A stretch of DNA of 35,263 bases from Lachnospiraceae bacterium UBA6403 (GCA_002437435.1 DJPV01000033.1:1-35263); one strand, 5' to 3'; positions 22,907-31,186 are shown, counted from the stretch's first letter. Notes: a model not told the origin generated them from the sequence alone. Numbers and translations are program-made.

Positions 22907-23126
22907 AAAAAACCCCGCTTGCTTTTAGTTCTATCGTAAGCAGGAATTGAAACGCGTTGCATTTTCTATTCGATTTGCACGCCTATTTGTCAGCAGTCGC
23001 CCAAACTCGCCTTATCAGGCTCAAACATGGGCTTGGTGCTGACAGCTAGTGCAAATCTCATAACGAAAGTTCCACTGATGTTTCAATTCCGACCTACGAT
23101 AGAGCTGGATGCAGGCGGGGGTTTTT
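22907..23126 (+). repeat. Nested-hairpin element, copy E, doubling as prs terminator; core 22963-23068
   Basis: The outermost stem AAAAACCCCGC/GCGGGGGTTTTT gives U-tracts on both strands. Next come TCTATCGTA 22930-22938 with TACGATAGA 23095-23103, then GGAATTGAAAC 22943-22953 with GTTTCAATTCC 23080-23090. The core has TTTCTATTCG, P1 ATTTGCAC with GTGCAAAT, P2 TGTCAGCA with TGCTGACA, P3 GCCC with GGGC, loops AAACTC and TCAAACA, P4 GCCT with AGGC, and CTCATAACGAAA. It lies directly after the prs stop, so on the minus strand it would terminate prs. Confidence 0.8.
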
Positions 23127-23138
23127 AGTTATACTTAA

Positions 23139-24335
23139 TTACATCTCATAATTATCAGAGATGGTATGTTTTTCTTTGTATTCAGCGATACGTGCATTGA
23201 TCCGCTCAGCAGGATCTAACAGCTCGCTGATAGAAGCATCGTGATTTAAGTGGTCGATGATCAGAGCAATGTATTTGCTCATATCAGCTGACTCGTACCA
23301 GTCTTTCTTGAACAGGTCAGGCAGCTGGTAGGTCAGATTGGTTGTGATAACCTTTTCGATCAGACCTTCTTCGTGACACTTATCGAATATGTCAAGACCT
23401 TTTGTAAAGAGACCGAAAGTAGCGATACAATAAACACGTCTTGCTTTTCTCTTCTTTAACTGTTTTGCAACATCGATCATGCTTTCACCGGATGCGATCA
23501 TATCATCGATGATGATAACGTCCTTGCCTTCAACAGAGTCACCAAGGAATTCGTGAGCAACGATCGGATTTCTTCCATCAACAATTCGTGAGTAGTCACG
23601 ACGTTTGTAGAACATTCCGACATCGACACCTAACAGGTTTGCGAAGTAGATTGCTCTGTGCATAGCACCTTCATCCGGGGAGATGACCATCATATGATTG
23701 TTGTCGATCTCAAGATCCGGTGTAGTGCGAAGCAGAGTCTTAATGAACTGGTAGGTTGGACGTACATTTTCAAATCCACTCTTAGGGATGGCATTTACGA
23801 CACGAGGATCGTGTGCGTCAAATGTCACAATATTGTCAACACCATAAGACTTTAATTCCTGAAGCATAACAGCACAGTCAAGAGATTCTCGGGAAGAACG
23901 CTTGTGCTGGCGGCTCTCATAAAGGAATGGCATAATTACTGTGATCTTTTTTGGTTTATCAGTCATAGCGGCGATCAGTCGTTTCAGATCTGCATAATGA
24001 TCATCCGGAGACATACGCTGTGGCTGGCCTGCCATTGTATAAGTACAGCTGTAGTTTCCAACATCGATCATAATGTAGATATCTTTACCACGAACAGATT
24101 CATTCAGAACACCCTTTGCCTCACCTGAACCAAAACGTGGACAATCGGCACTGATCAGGTAAGTATCAGCTTCATAACCGTGGAAAACAATGTTGTCTTT
24201 GTGTACATTGTCTCTGTTCGCTCTCCATTTTACGAGATAATGATCAACCTTTTCACCAAGGCCTGTACAACTTTTGTGAGCAACGATTCCAAGACTGCCC
24301 ACGGGTATGGTTTCTAATTTGCTATCGTCTGGCAT
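23139..24335 (-). CDS. prs: Ribose-phosphate pyrophosphokinase (PRPP synthetase), long form
   Basis: This enzyme makes PRPP from ribose 5-phosphate and ATP for nucleotide, His and Trp synthesis. The 398-residue protein carries the PRPP-binding loop VIIIDDMIASGESM and the ATP/flexible region MPFLYESRQHKRSSRESLD. It also has TFDAHDPR and VISPDEGAMHRAIYFA. It is longer than the classical bacterial enzyme (about 315), with extra N-terminal residues, matching a long form I associate with Lachnospiraceae. GGAGG precedes ATG 24335. The minus-strand promoter TTGCAG, 17 bp, TATACT lies at 24402-24430. Element E lies immediately downstream. Confidence 0.93.
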   Translation of the reverse strand: MPDDSKLETIPVGSLGIVAHKSCTGLGEKVDHYLVKWRANRDNVHKDNIVFHGYEADTYLISADCPRFGSGEAKGVLNESVRGKDIYIMIDVGNYSCTYTMAGQPQRMSPDDHYADLKRLIAAMTDKPKKITVIMPFLYESRQHKRSSRESLDCAVMLQELKSYGVDNIVTFDAHDPRVVNAIPKSGFENVRPTYQFIKTLLRTTPDLEIDNNHMMVISPDEGAMHRAIYFANLLGVDVGMFYKRRDYSRIVDGRNPIVAHEFLGDSVEGKDVIIIDDMIASGESMIDVAKQLKKRKARRVYCIATFGLFTKGLDIFDKCHEEGLIEKVITTNLTYQLPDLFKKDWYESADMSKYIALIIDHLNHDASISELLDPAERINARIAEYKEKHTISDNYEM

Positions 24336-24401
24336 GATAAATATCCTCCATAATCTTATAGTGTAATGATCCGATACTTTATTAGTGTAAGTATCATTGA
24401 T

Positions 24402-24430
24402 AGTATATATGCAAATGCAGAAGACTGCAA
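24402..24430 (-). promoter_or_regulatory. Promoter of prs
   Basis: On the minus strand TTGCAG (24425-24430) is followed after 17 bp by TATACT (24402-24407). The transcript leader contains AGTGTAA twice and a GATAC/GTATC inverted repeat, which may be a regulatory site. Confidence 0.6.
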
Positions 24431-24435
24431 TGGCA

Positions 24436-25440
24436 TCAATTAGAAGATTTGTTCTGAATCATATCTTTTCGTTTCGTATAACGGATATTGGTTCCGTAGA
24501 GCTGCAGCACCTTGAAGTCACCAATGATCCTTGACATGATTCGTTCGGTATACCGATCGGAAAGTTCCCGCATACTCAGGTTCGTAGAGATAAGAGTAGC
24601 AAGAGAACGATTATTCCGCATATTGATGATCTCAAATAACTGAGAATTGACAAATGTATTTGGCACTTCCGTACCGAGGTCATCAATGATCAAAAGTTCA
24701 CAATTATATATATAATCGTAAAGTGCCATGTTTTCTTTTTCACGCACATTACCCATTATAATGCCTGATAAAATATTTTCAAATAGATTTATTGAAGTCA
24801 GATAAAGAACGGTATGTCCTTTGTCCAGTAATGCTTTTGCGATGCAGTTGGAAAGAAAGGTTTTTCCAAGCCCCGTTTCGCCATAGATCAGAACGCCCGG
24901 ATGGGATTCTTCAAAATGTTCCACATAATCTTTACATGCTGCCAGAGTATTCGATGCATTTTCATATGGCGTGTGTTTGTGGATGCCATCCGGTTCTTTC
25001 GAATAGTAAGCAAGTGAAAACGTGGAGAAATTCTCCTGTTCCAGAATCCTGCGGATCGTAGACTGATTGTATAATTCATCAATGATCTGCTGTGTCATGC
25101 ATTTGCATGGTTTTCCATTCAGATAGCCAGTATCCTTACAAAGCGGACAGTCGTAGACAGGTTCCAGATAATTTTCAGGGTATCCATGTTGTTTCAGAAG
25201 TAATCTCTTTTTATCAGCCAGAACTTTGTTCTGACGGGAGACATCATCTGTATCAACAGCTACTTTGCGGATTCGGTTCCTTGCTGCCTGAATAGAAGAG
25301 CTTGCGATCTTCTGATCGATCTCTTTGATCTCAGGAATTCTGTTATATACTTCATTTCTTCGGGTATCTGTCAGATTCGTATTTTCAAGCCGTTTTCGCT
25401 GCAGACCCGACAGTATACTATCATAATCTATATTTTTCAT
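24436..25440 (-). CDS. DnaC/DnaI-type helicase loader ATPase
   Basis: This is an AAA+ replication protein of about 334 residues. An N-terminal helicase-binding region carries a putative zinc cluster (CPLCKDTGYLNGKPCKC). The ATPase domain follows with Walker A GETGLGKTFLSN, Walker B LLIIDDLGTE, and a C-terminal arginine-finger region (SDRYTERIMSRIIGDF). The frame opens at GTG 25455, but that codon overlaps the only Shine-Dalgarno-like AAGGTG, so ATG 25440 is preferred. It lies close behind the DnaD-domain gene in an operon. In Firmicutes this pair loads the replicative helicase at the origin and at restarted forks. Confidence 0.88.
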   Translation of the reverse strand: MKNIDYDSILSGLQRKRLENTNLTDTRRNEVYNRIPEIKEIDQKIASSSIQAARNRIRKVAVDTDDVSRQNKVLADKKRLLLKQHGYPENYLEPVYDCPLCKDTGYLNGKPCKCMTQQIIDELYNQSTIRRILEQENFSTFSLAYYSKEPDGIHKHTPYENASNTLAACKDYVEHFEESHPGVLIYGETGLGKTFLSNCIAKALLDKGHTVLYLTSINLFENILSGIIMGNVREKENMALYDYIYNCELLIIDDLGTEVPNTFVNSQLFEIINMRNNRSLATLISTNLSMRELSDRYTERIMSRIIGDFKVLQLYGTNIRYTKRKDMIQNKSSN

Positions 25441-25460
25441 AATGTGTATATTCACCTTCG

Positions 25461-26624
25461 TTATCGAGAATTTATTTCATCAAGGAATAATTGCTCCATT
25501 TCATCAAGCGCCGATGACATATCTTTCTGCTGGAAAGAATTAAATGCATTTGGCTTGACAGTATATTGATTTGCTTTCTGTGATGATTTTTTCTTGTCTT
25601 CATGGAACTGGCTGCTTGCCTTTTCGATATCATCAATGGACTTTACGCCCTGTTTTTTCCAGCGCTTTAAGATGCCGTTTACATATGCAAATGTAACATC
25701 GTTTGGATGTTGTGCGATTCCTCTGTTGCACGCTTCTATAATAATAGGAAGATCAAAGCCCATTTCTTTATTCCAGGAATCCATCCACGCGATCTCGCCT
25801 GTGGTAGGTGCTTTACGGTTGATCCCGAGAGCCTTAAATATTGCACGGTAAAGAGGAGTTCCGTTTTCAGCAGCTTCTTTAGCTTCATCCAGAGTGTGGA
25901 TGCCCGCTTTATACCAGTTCTTTGCGATGCCCTCTGCATACCGCAGATCCAATTTGTCAATGCTGACACAGTATTCGATCAGGTATTCCATTACTTCTGT
26001 CGAGAATCCGAGCTGGTCATGTATATAGATCAGGATTTCAAGATCATTCACTGATAGTTCTTTTCGGAAATAAGTCTCTGCTTCAAATATAACATCTGCA
26101 AATGCATCGTCTTCCTTTGCCTTTGCAGCCAGAGCAGCAGAATATGGCTGTTTTTCCGGAAATTCCGAAGCTGGTTTCTGAACTGCTGTTGGTTTGACCG
26201 CTGGTGTCTCTGTATGTACCGGTTTACTGCTTTCAGGAGCAGGAGACGCAGACGTTTTCTTCTCAGGAAACTTTAGTAACGATATGCTGTCCAGAGATAA
26301 GGAAGCGTCTTCTCCTTTTTCATCCTTTTCATGTAGAGGAAGCAGCGTTATCCCTGTCAGATGACCGGAAGCATCATATTCCAGCCGTAATACATCCTTA
26401 CTGATCCAGTACCGGATCGCACGGCAGATATCTTTTTCCGTAAGGTTAAAATGATCTGCAATACCGGCAACCGAGACCGGAGATTTGGAAGAAATCAGTC
26501 TGACAAGATATAGATAGACTTTGACAAATTCACCATTTGCGTCAGTCATATAATAGTCGATAAAATGATTTGATATCAGGGAAAATGTTTCCTTTGATTC
26601 TGTTGAAATTGTAATGTAGCCCAT
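25461..26624 (-). CDS. DnaD/DnaB-like primosomal protein
   Basis: This is a replication-initiation protein of about 387 residues. An N-terminal winged helix (FVKVYLYLVRLISSKSPVSV, then FNLTEKDICRAIRYW) precedes a Pro/Ala/Lys-rich linker. Two DnaD-type (DnaB_2) helical repeats follow, one at about 205-270 (LSVNDLEILIYIHDQLGFST, YAEGIAKNWYKAGI) and one at about 290-345 (NDVTFAYVNGILKRWKKQGV). The YxxxIxxxW signature is present in each. AAAGGTGGG precedes ATG 26624, so GTG 26639 is less likely. It is upstream of the dnaC-like gene with a 20-base gap. Four DnaA-box-like sites lie upstream. Confidence 0.9.
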   Translation of the reverse strand: MGYITISTESKETFSLISNHFIDYYMTDANGEFVKVYLYLVRLISSKSPVSVAGIADHFNLTEKDICRAIRYWISKDVLRLEYDASGHLTGITLLPLHEKDEKGEDASLSLDSISLLKFPEKKTSASPAPESSKPVHTETPAVKPTAVQKPASEFPEKQPYSAALAAKAKEDDAFADVIFEAETYFRKELSVNDLEILIYIHDQLGFSTEVMEYLIEYCVSIDKLDLRYAEGIAKNWYKAGIHTLDEAKEAAENGTPLYRAIFKALGINRKAPTTGEIAWMDSWNKEMGFDLPIIIEACNRGIAQHPNDVTFAYVNGILKRWKKQGVKSIDDIEKASSQFHEDKKKSSQKANQYTVKPNAFNSFQQKDMSSALDEMEQLFLDEINSR

Positions 26625-26679
26625 GGTAACTTTTCCCACCTTTCATTGAAAAAACTTTTATTGCTTAAGAAGCGTTCAC

Positions 26680-26707
26680 ATTATAGCATGAGTTTTTTAA
26701 AAAGCAA
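26680..26707 (-). promoter_or_regulatory. Promoter of the dnaD-dnaC operon
   Basis: On the minus strand TTGCTT (26702-26707) is followed after 16 bp by TATAAT (26680-26685). It is about 55 bp upstream of the dnaD start. Confidence 0.6.
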
Positions 26708-26752
26708 ATAGAACAAATAGTCGGTTAGAAAAATGAACATAGATGTTGATTT

Positions 26753-26770
26753 TGTGGATAATGTGGAAAA
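26753..26770 (-). promoter_or_regulatory. Pair of DnaA boxes upstream of the dnaD promoter
   Basis: TTATCCACA (perfect consensus) lies at 26753-26761 on the minus strand and is immediately followed by TTTTCCACA at 26762-26770. They begin about 45 bp upstream of the -35 of the dnaD-dnaC promoter. Confidence 0.65.
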
Positions 26771-26871
26771 GATGATCACTCAAATATTATTTGATACTAT
26801 AATTTTGAAAAAACGGGAGACTTCTGTACTTTTCGGTATAGGTCAGGTAAAATTTATGTAAACAAATAAAT

Positions 26872-26906
26872 AGAGCCAAATGAGGAAAAGTTACTCATCT
26901 GGCTCT
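26872..26906 (-). terminator. Terminator of murC
   Basis: AGAGCCAAATGAG at 26872-26884 pairs with CTCATCTGGCTCT at 26894-26906 with one mismatch. On the minus strand it is followed by ATTTATTTG. It lies just past the murC stop. Confidence 0.7.
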
Positions 26907-26923
26907 GTGGATAATGTGGATAA
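26906..26923 (-). promoter_or_regulatory. Two abutting perfect DnaA boxes at the murC stop
   Basis: TTATCCACA occurs twice with no gap on the minus strand, at 26906-26914 and 26915-26923, directly next to the murC stop codon at 26924-26926. Confidence 0.65.
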
Positions 26924-28306
26924 TTATTTTTTTATAAGCTCATTGCCGATAGAATCGACATTTCCCGCGCCCATAGTTATCAACAAATCATTTTTTTTGC
27001 AATTTTTTAATAAATAATTTTCAATGTCTGTAAAAGATGGCAGATAGAACGCATCTGTACCGTAGGAAGCGATCTTTTCTGCAAGCTGTTTCGAGGATAC
27101 CAGACCTGTGTCTTTCTCTCTGGCCGCATAGATATCAGCAACGATGACATGGTCGCAGACACTTAAGACCTTTGCAAAGTCATCAAAGAGAGCGTAAGTT
27201 CTGCTGTAGGTATGAGGCTGGAATACGCACCATAATTCATGATAATCGGTATTCCTTGCAGCGGCGAGGGTAGCAGCGATCTCTGTCGGATGATGTGCAT
27301 AGTCATCCATGACCTTTACATTGTCGAGGATCGTTCCCTTGTATTCGAATCTTCGCTCTGCACCTTTGCAATGCAGCAGCCCGGCTTTGATCGCATCGAT
27401 TCCGATACCAAGCTCAGTTGCAGCGGCAATAGCAGATAATGAATTGTATACATTATGCTTTCCAAATACATGAAGAGTGATGTCGGTGATCTCTTTTCCA
27501 TCAATAATGAGTGTATAAGTTGGACGGCCGAATTCATCAAAACGGATATTTGCAGCGCTGTAATGATTCTTTGGATTTTCGCCGAAAGTAATAACCTGAC
27601 ACTTAAGATCTCTTGTTACTGTATCGAAATACTGCATATCGCCATTTACAATCACTTTTCCATTTTCAGGAGTTTTGGTTGCAAATGTATGGAATGATTC
27701 TGCGATTTCTTCAATACCACTAAAGAAATCCAGATGATCTGCATCAACATTTAAAATAATGCTGATATATGGTTTGAATGCATGAAAGCTGTTTGTATAT
27801 TCGCAGGCTTCTGTCACAAAGTACTCAGAAGAACCTACGCGGATATTTCCACCGATATCATCAATGATTCCGCCGACAGAGATTGTCGGATCAACATCAG
27901 CTTCTAACATAATATAAGAAAGCATGGCAGTTGTGGTTGTCTTGCCATGAGTACCGCTGACTGCAATGGAGTATTTGTAATTCTCCATGATCTGACCTAA
28001 GAGCTGGGCGCGGGTCAGCATTGGAATATTTTTGGCTTTTGCAGCCTGAAATTCTTCATTATCCGGATGGATAGCTGCTGTATATACGACAAGGTCGATC
28101 TGATCTGTGATATTACTTGCGGTCTGCCCGATATTGATCAGTGCACCCATGTCGGAAAGTTTATCTGTCATATCGGATGCCTTCATATCAGAACCGGTGA
28201 CTTTGAATCCCTCTTTTATGAGGATTTCTGCGAGACCGCTCATGCTGATACCACCGATTCCCATAAAATGTACATTTATTGGATGATTAAAATCAATTTT
28301 ATACAT
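26924..28306 (-). CDS. murC: UDP-N-acetylmuramate--L-alanine ligase
   Basis: This cytoplasmic Mur ligase adds L-Ala to UDP-MurNAc in peptidoglycan synthesis. The 460-residue protein has the N-terminal Rossmann motif HFMGIGGISMSGLAEIL, the ATP-binding P-loop AVSGTHGKTTTTAM, ITEACEYTNSF-like (VTEACEYTNSF) and NVDADHLD in the central domain. The C-terminal domain shows MDDYAHHPTEIAATL and WCVFQPHTYSRT. All are diagnostic of MurC. An AGGAAGGCGG ribosome site precedes ATG 28306, and a TATAAT on the minus strand at 28342-28347 is a likely -10. It is transcribed alone and ends in a terminator and DnaA boxes. Confidence 0.96.
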   Translation of the reverse strand: MYKIDFNHPINVHFMGIGGISMSGLAEILIKEGFKVTGSDMKASDMTDKLSDMGALINIGQTASNITDQIDLVVYTAAIHPDNEEFQAAKAKNIPMLTRAQLLGQIMENYKYSIAVSGTHGKTTTTAMLSYIMLEADVDPTISVGGIIDDIGGNIRVGSSEYFVTEACEYTNSFHAFKPYISIILNVDADHLDFFSGIEEIAESFHTFATKTPENGKVIVNGDMQYFDTVTRDLKCQVITFGENPKNHYSAANIRFDEFGRPTYTLIIDGKEITDITLHVFGKHNVYNSLSAIAAATELGIGIDAIKAGLLHCKGAERRFEYKGTILDNVKVMDDYAHHPTEIAATLAAARNTDYHELWCVFQPHTYSRTYALFDDFAKVLSVCDHVIVADIYAAREKDTGLVSSKQLAEKIASYGTDAFYLPSFTDIENYLLKNCKKNDLLITMGAGNVDSIGNELIKK

Positions 28307-28575
28307 GATAATCCGCCTTCCTGAAAAGAATATTTGTGAGTATTATAGCATAGATAAAAAAGGAGTGGATTATTTTTTCATAAAAATTGAAAAGTTCAGG
28401 AATAAATACGCGATGCGGATAATGATATGATGAATAAGGGGAAAACTTGTGGTATGGATGAAAAATCCAGTCATATTTCCGTGATTATTAACAGAAAATG
28501 GTCGAATTTTTTGACACGGTAATCACAAATAATTCACAAATCGTTCATAAAATGTTCATACATATACTGTAATAT

Positions 28576-28656
28576 ACATCATGAAAGCTTTTCATATATT
28601 TGAATCCTTTCCCCCCTCATTTGGAGCCACCATTTTGGTGGCTCTTTTCTTTTTTA
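28576..28656 (+). ncRNA. Candidate short C-rich small RNA ending in an intrinsic terminator
   Basis: A strong terminator closes a region that contains no ORF. The roughly 80 nt before it contain a small ATGAAA/TTTCAT hairpin and a single-stranded CCTTTCCCCCCTC tract able to pair with Shine-Dalgarno sequences. The upstream region has GTTCATA twice (11 bp apart) and TATACT/TAATAT -10 candidates but no good -35, so the start is uncertain. Confidence 0.35.
28624..28656 (+). terminator. Rho-independent terminator
   Basis: GAGCCACCA at 28624-28632 pairs perfectly with TGGTGGCTC at 28636-28644, followed by TTTTCTTTTTT. It precedes the YwaF-like gene and terminates an RNA that starts in the murC upstream gap. 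Confidence 0.85.
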
Positions 28657-28722
28657 AAATGAAAAAAGCCGCCAAAATGTTTCATTAAGGATGAAAAAAG
28701 TTTTTATGGAGATGATAAGGGT

Positions 28723-29487
28723 ATGTTTGGAGAGTTTTTTAGGTACTGGGATGAACTGCCACAAGATGGTGGTTTTCGGTTATTTGGATGGATTCATATT
28801 TGCTGGCTGGTTGGAATTATATTTGTGTGTGTTATGGCTGGTCATTATTATAGAAAGGCAGACGCCCGTGTTCAGGACAGGATTCTGAAGATACTGACAA
28901 GTGTATGTCTGTGTCTGGAATTAGGCAAAGATATCTATCTGATATTGATCGGCGAGATGGGGGTGTCATATCTTCCGTTTGAAATGTGCGGGCTGGCGAT
29001 CTTTATTGAACTTGGATTTGCTTTTTTTCATTGGAAATTTCTGGGGGAAGTTATGTGCGTGATCAGTATGCCCGGAGCAATGGCGGCGCTGTTGTTCCCG
29101 GACTGGACACGGTATCCTTTATTGAACTATATGCATATCAATACTTTTCTGATACATGGGATTCTGGTTCTTGTTCCGGTGCTTGTTCTGGCATCCGGAA
29201 GATATAGACCTTCTATAAAAAAAATCTGGCAGATATTTCTTTTCTTATTTGCAGTTGTCCCACCTGTTTATCTTATAAACAGAATCTGGAACTGTAATTT
29301 TATGTTTCTCTGTTACCCCTCCAATGGTTCTCCGTTTCTGTCTATCTATCTGCAACATGGCTATATTCCGTATCTGATCACGTATGCTTCTGTAGTCATT
29401 ATCTGTATTTTGGTTATATATGGAATACTGGACAAAATTGCTTCCTTTTATGATGAAAATGTGTTATACATTAATAGGAAGAAATAG
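28723..29487 (+). CDS. TIGR02206/YwaF-family integral membrane protein
   Basis: This is a 254-residue membrane protein with about seven hydrophobic helices. The family layout is seen in FRLFGWIHICWLVGIIFVC at the N-terminus, LPFEMCGLAIFIELGFAFF, PGAMAALLFPDWTRYPLLNY and YMHINTFLIHGILVLVPVLV. A short basic tail ends the protein. Members are predicted integral membrane proteins of unknown function. ATG 28723 is preceded by TAAGG. It is separated from the hydrogenase gene by 82 bp of A-rich sequence; no functional link is evident. Confidence 0.8.
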   Translation: MFGEFFRYWDELPQDGGFRLFGWIHICWLVGIIFVCVMAGHYYRKADARVQDRILKILTSVCLCLELGKDIYLILIGEMGVSYLPFEMCGLAIFIELGFAFFHWKFLGEVMCVISMPGAMAALLFPDWTRYPLLNYMHINTFLIHGILVLVPVLVLASGRYRPSIKKIWQIFLFLFAVVPPVYLINRIWNCNFMFLCYPSNGSPFLSIYLQHGYIPYLITYASVVIICILVIYGILDKIASFYDENVLYINRKK

Positions 29488-29569
29488 TTGAGAAAAAAGA
29501 CATAATAAAAGAAAATATGCGCAGAAAAAACTGTGTACGCGGAAGATAGAATACGGAGAATGAGAAAAA

Positions 29570-31021
29570 ATGATAACAAACGATGCGACGCTTTTAAAAG
29601 TAAAACATGAAGTATTGTATGAAGTTGCCAAGCTTGCGTATGCCGGACGATTGGAGGAAGAAAGAGACAGTCTTCCTTATAAGATGGTTCCGGGACCGCA
29701 GCCGGCATTTAGATGCTGTATTTACCGGGAACGTGAGGTTATCAGACAGAGGATTCGGCTTGCGGAAGGCAAGGCGCCGGGTGCTGAAGATGATGGAAAT
29801 ATTGTACAGGTTATTAATTCTGCCTGTGAAGGATGTCCGATCTCCAGATATGTAGTTACAGATAACTGTCAGAAATGTATGGGTAAAGCCTGTCAGGCGG
29901 CGTGCCGGTTTGGCGCGATCAGCATGGGCAGAGATAAATCCTACATTGATCCGTCCAAATGCAAGGAGTGTGGACAGTGTGCAAAAGCCTGTCCTTATAA
30001 TGCGATCGCAGATCTGGTACGACCGTGCATGAAGAGTTGTCCTGTGGATGCAATCTCAGTGGCCGATAATGGTACCGGTATTGCCGTGATCAATCAGGAC
30101 AAGTGTATACAATGCGGCTCCTGTGTCCACAAATGTCCATTTGGTGCGATTGGCTCCAAGACATTTATCGTGGATATCATTAAGAAGATGCGTTCAGATA
30201 TCAAGGTATTTGCCATGCTTGCGCCGGCAACGATCGGTCAGTTCGGAGCAGATATTACGATGGCAAGCTGGAGAACGGCTTTGAAGAAGATTGGCTTTTA
30301 TGATGTTGTGGATGTATCACTTGGCGCAGATATGACTGCTATGAGTGAAGCGAAAGAATGGATCGAAGCCAAAGAGAAGGGCGAGAAGAAGACGACTTCC
30401 TGTTGCCCGGCATTTAAGAATTATATTGAGAAACACTTTCCAACTTTAAAGGATGCAATCTCAGAGACGGTATCACCTATGTGTGCCATATCCCGTTATA
30501 TAAAGGAAAAATTTCCGGGAGCGGTTACCGTATTTATCGGACCATGTATCGCCAAGAAGGCAGAATCCATGTCAGGAGAAAAGGATACTGCAGATTACGC
30601 ACTGACTTATGGGGAGATCCGTGCCATGCTCCGTGCAAAGGGTGTAAAGCTGGAGCCGGAAGAAGATACCGACGATCAGTCCAGTATTTATGGTAAGAAA
30701 TTTGCAAATGCAGGTGGCGTAACCGCGGCAGTTCTTGAAAGCATGAAGGAGCTTGGCTGTACCGGTGATGTATCCGTATGCAAATGCAGTGGTATAACTG
30801 AATGTAAGAAGGCTTTGACGCTGATGAAGGTTGGAAGACTTCCGGAAGACTTTATCGAAGGTATGGCATGTGAAGGCGGTTGTGTCGGAGGACCATCAAG
30901 ACACCGTGATCCGAATCTGGCAATGCGGGACAGAAACGCAGCACTTGCAAAATCATCGGATATATTGATCAAGGATAATCTGGACAAACAGAATGCCGAG
31001 TCGATTGACATGCTCCGTTAG
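29570..31021 (+). CDS. [FeFe] hydrogenase, group-B type, with N-terminal ferredoxin domain
   Basis: This is a monomeric iron-only hydrogenase of 483 residues. The N-terminal third carries 4Fe-4S motifs (CQKCMGKACQAAC, CKECGQCAKACPYNAI, CIQCGSCVHKCPFGAI). The H-cluster domain has three signatures in divergent form: TSCCPAF, FIGPCIAKKAES, and MACEGGCVGGP. The TSCCPAF rather than TSCCPGW form and the additional MCAISRYIKEK segment fit the B-type group common in gut Clostridia. It couples reduced ferredoxin to H2 in the cytoplasm. GGAG lies eleven bases before ATG 29570. It is followed by a hairpin and a terminator, so it is transcribed alone or with the upstream gene. Confidence 0.92.
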   Translation: MITNDATLLKVKHEVLYEVAKLAYAGRLEEERDSLPYKMVPGPQPAFRCCIYREREVIRQRIRLAEGKAPGAEDDGNIVQVINSACEGCPISRYVVTDNCQKCMGKACQAACRFGAISMGRDKSYIDPSKCKECGQCAKACPYNAIADLVRPCMKSCPVDAISVADNGTGIAVINQDKCIQCGSCVHKCPFGAIGSKTFIVDIIKKMRSDIKVFAMLAPATIGQFGADITMASWRTALKKIGFYDVVDVSLGADMTAMSEAKEWIEAKEKGEKKTTSCCPAFKNYIEKHFPTLKDAISETVSPMCAISRYIKEKFPGAVTVFIGPCIAKKAESMSGEKDTADYALTYGEIRAMLRAKGVKLEPEEDTDDQSSIYGKKFANAGGVTAAVLESMKELGCTGDVSVCKCSGITECKKALTLMKVGRLPEDFIEGMACEGGCVGGPSRHRDPNLAMRDRNAALAKSSDILIKDNLDKQNAESIDMLR

Positions 31022-31037
31022 TTATAAGAAGGTAATC

Positions 31038-31069
31038 GTAATATCGAATGTGGGGACTTTCGATATTAC
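31038..31069. repeat. 11-bp inverted repeat after the hydrogenase gene
   Basis: GTAATATCGAA at 31038-31048 pairs perfectly with TTCGATATTAC at 31059-31069 around TGTGGGGACT. There is no U-tract; it may stabilise the mRNA 3' end or bind a regulator. Confidence 0.5.
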
Positions 31070-31124
31070 AGGGGAAAAGCAGAAACGATAGACAAATGAA
31101 ATAAAGTAGAAAGTAAGAAAATTA

Positions 31125-31169
31125 AATGTCGCCAGACGAAACATAAAATAAGCCGGGCGGCATTTTTTT
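31125..31169 (+). terminator. Terminator between hydrogenase and transporter genes
   Basis: AATGTCGCC at 31125-31133 pairs with GGCGGCATT at 31156-31164 (one G-U), followed by a T-run to 31169. The ribosome site of the next gene begins six bases later, so it could also work as an attenuator. Confidence 0.65.
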
Positions 31170-31186
31170 CGATGGAGGTTACACGC

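Noticed and set aside
22963..23068. Reading the nested-hairpin core as a hammerhead ribozyme because of CGAAA and CTGAT-like strings
   Set aside because: The invariant CUGAUGA ... GAAA ... three-helix layout and cleavage triplet are not present in the right order; the fold is a linear series of nested helices.
26753..26923. Chromosomal origin of replication
   Set aside because: DnaA boxes are present, but dnaA, dnaN, an AT-rich unwinding element and the usual oriC neighbours are not seen in the window.
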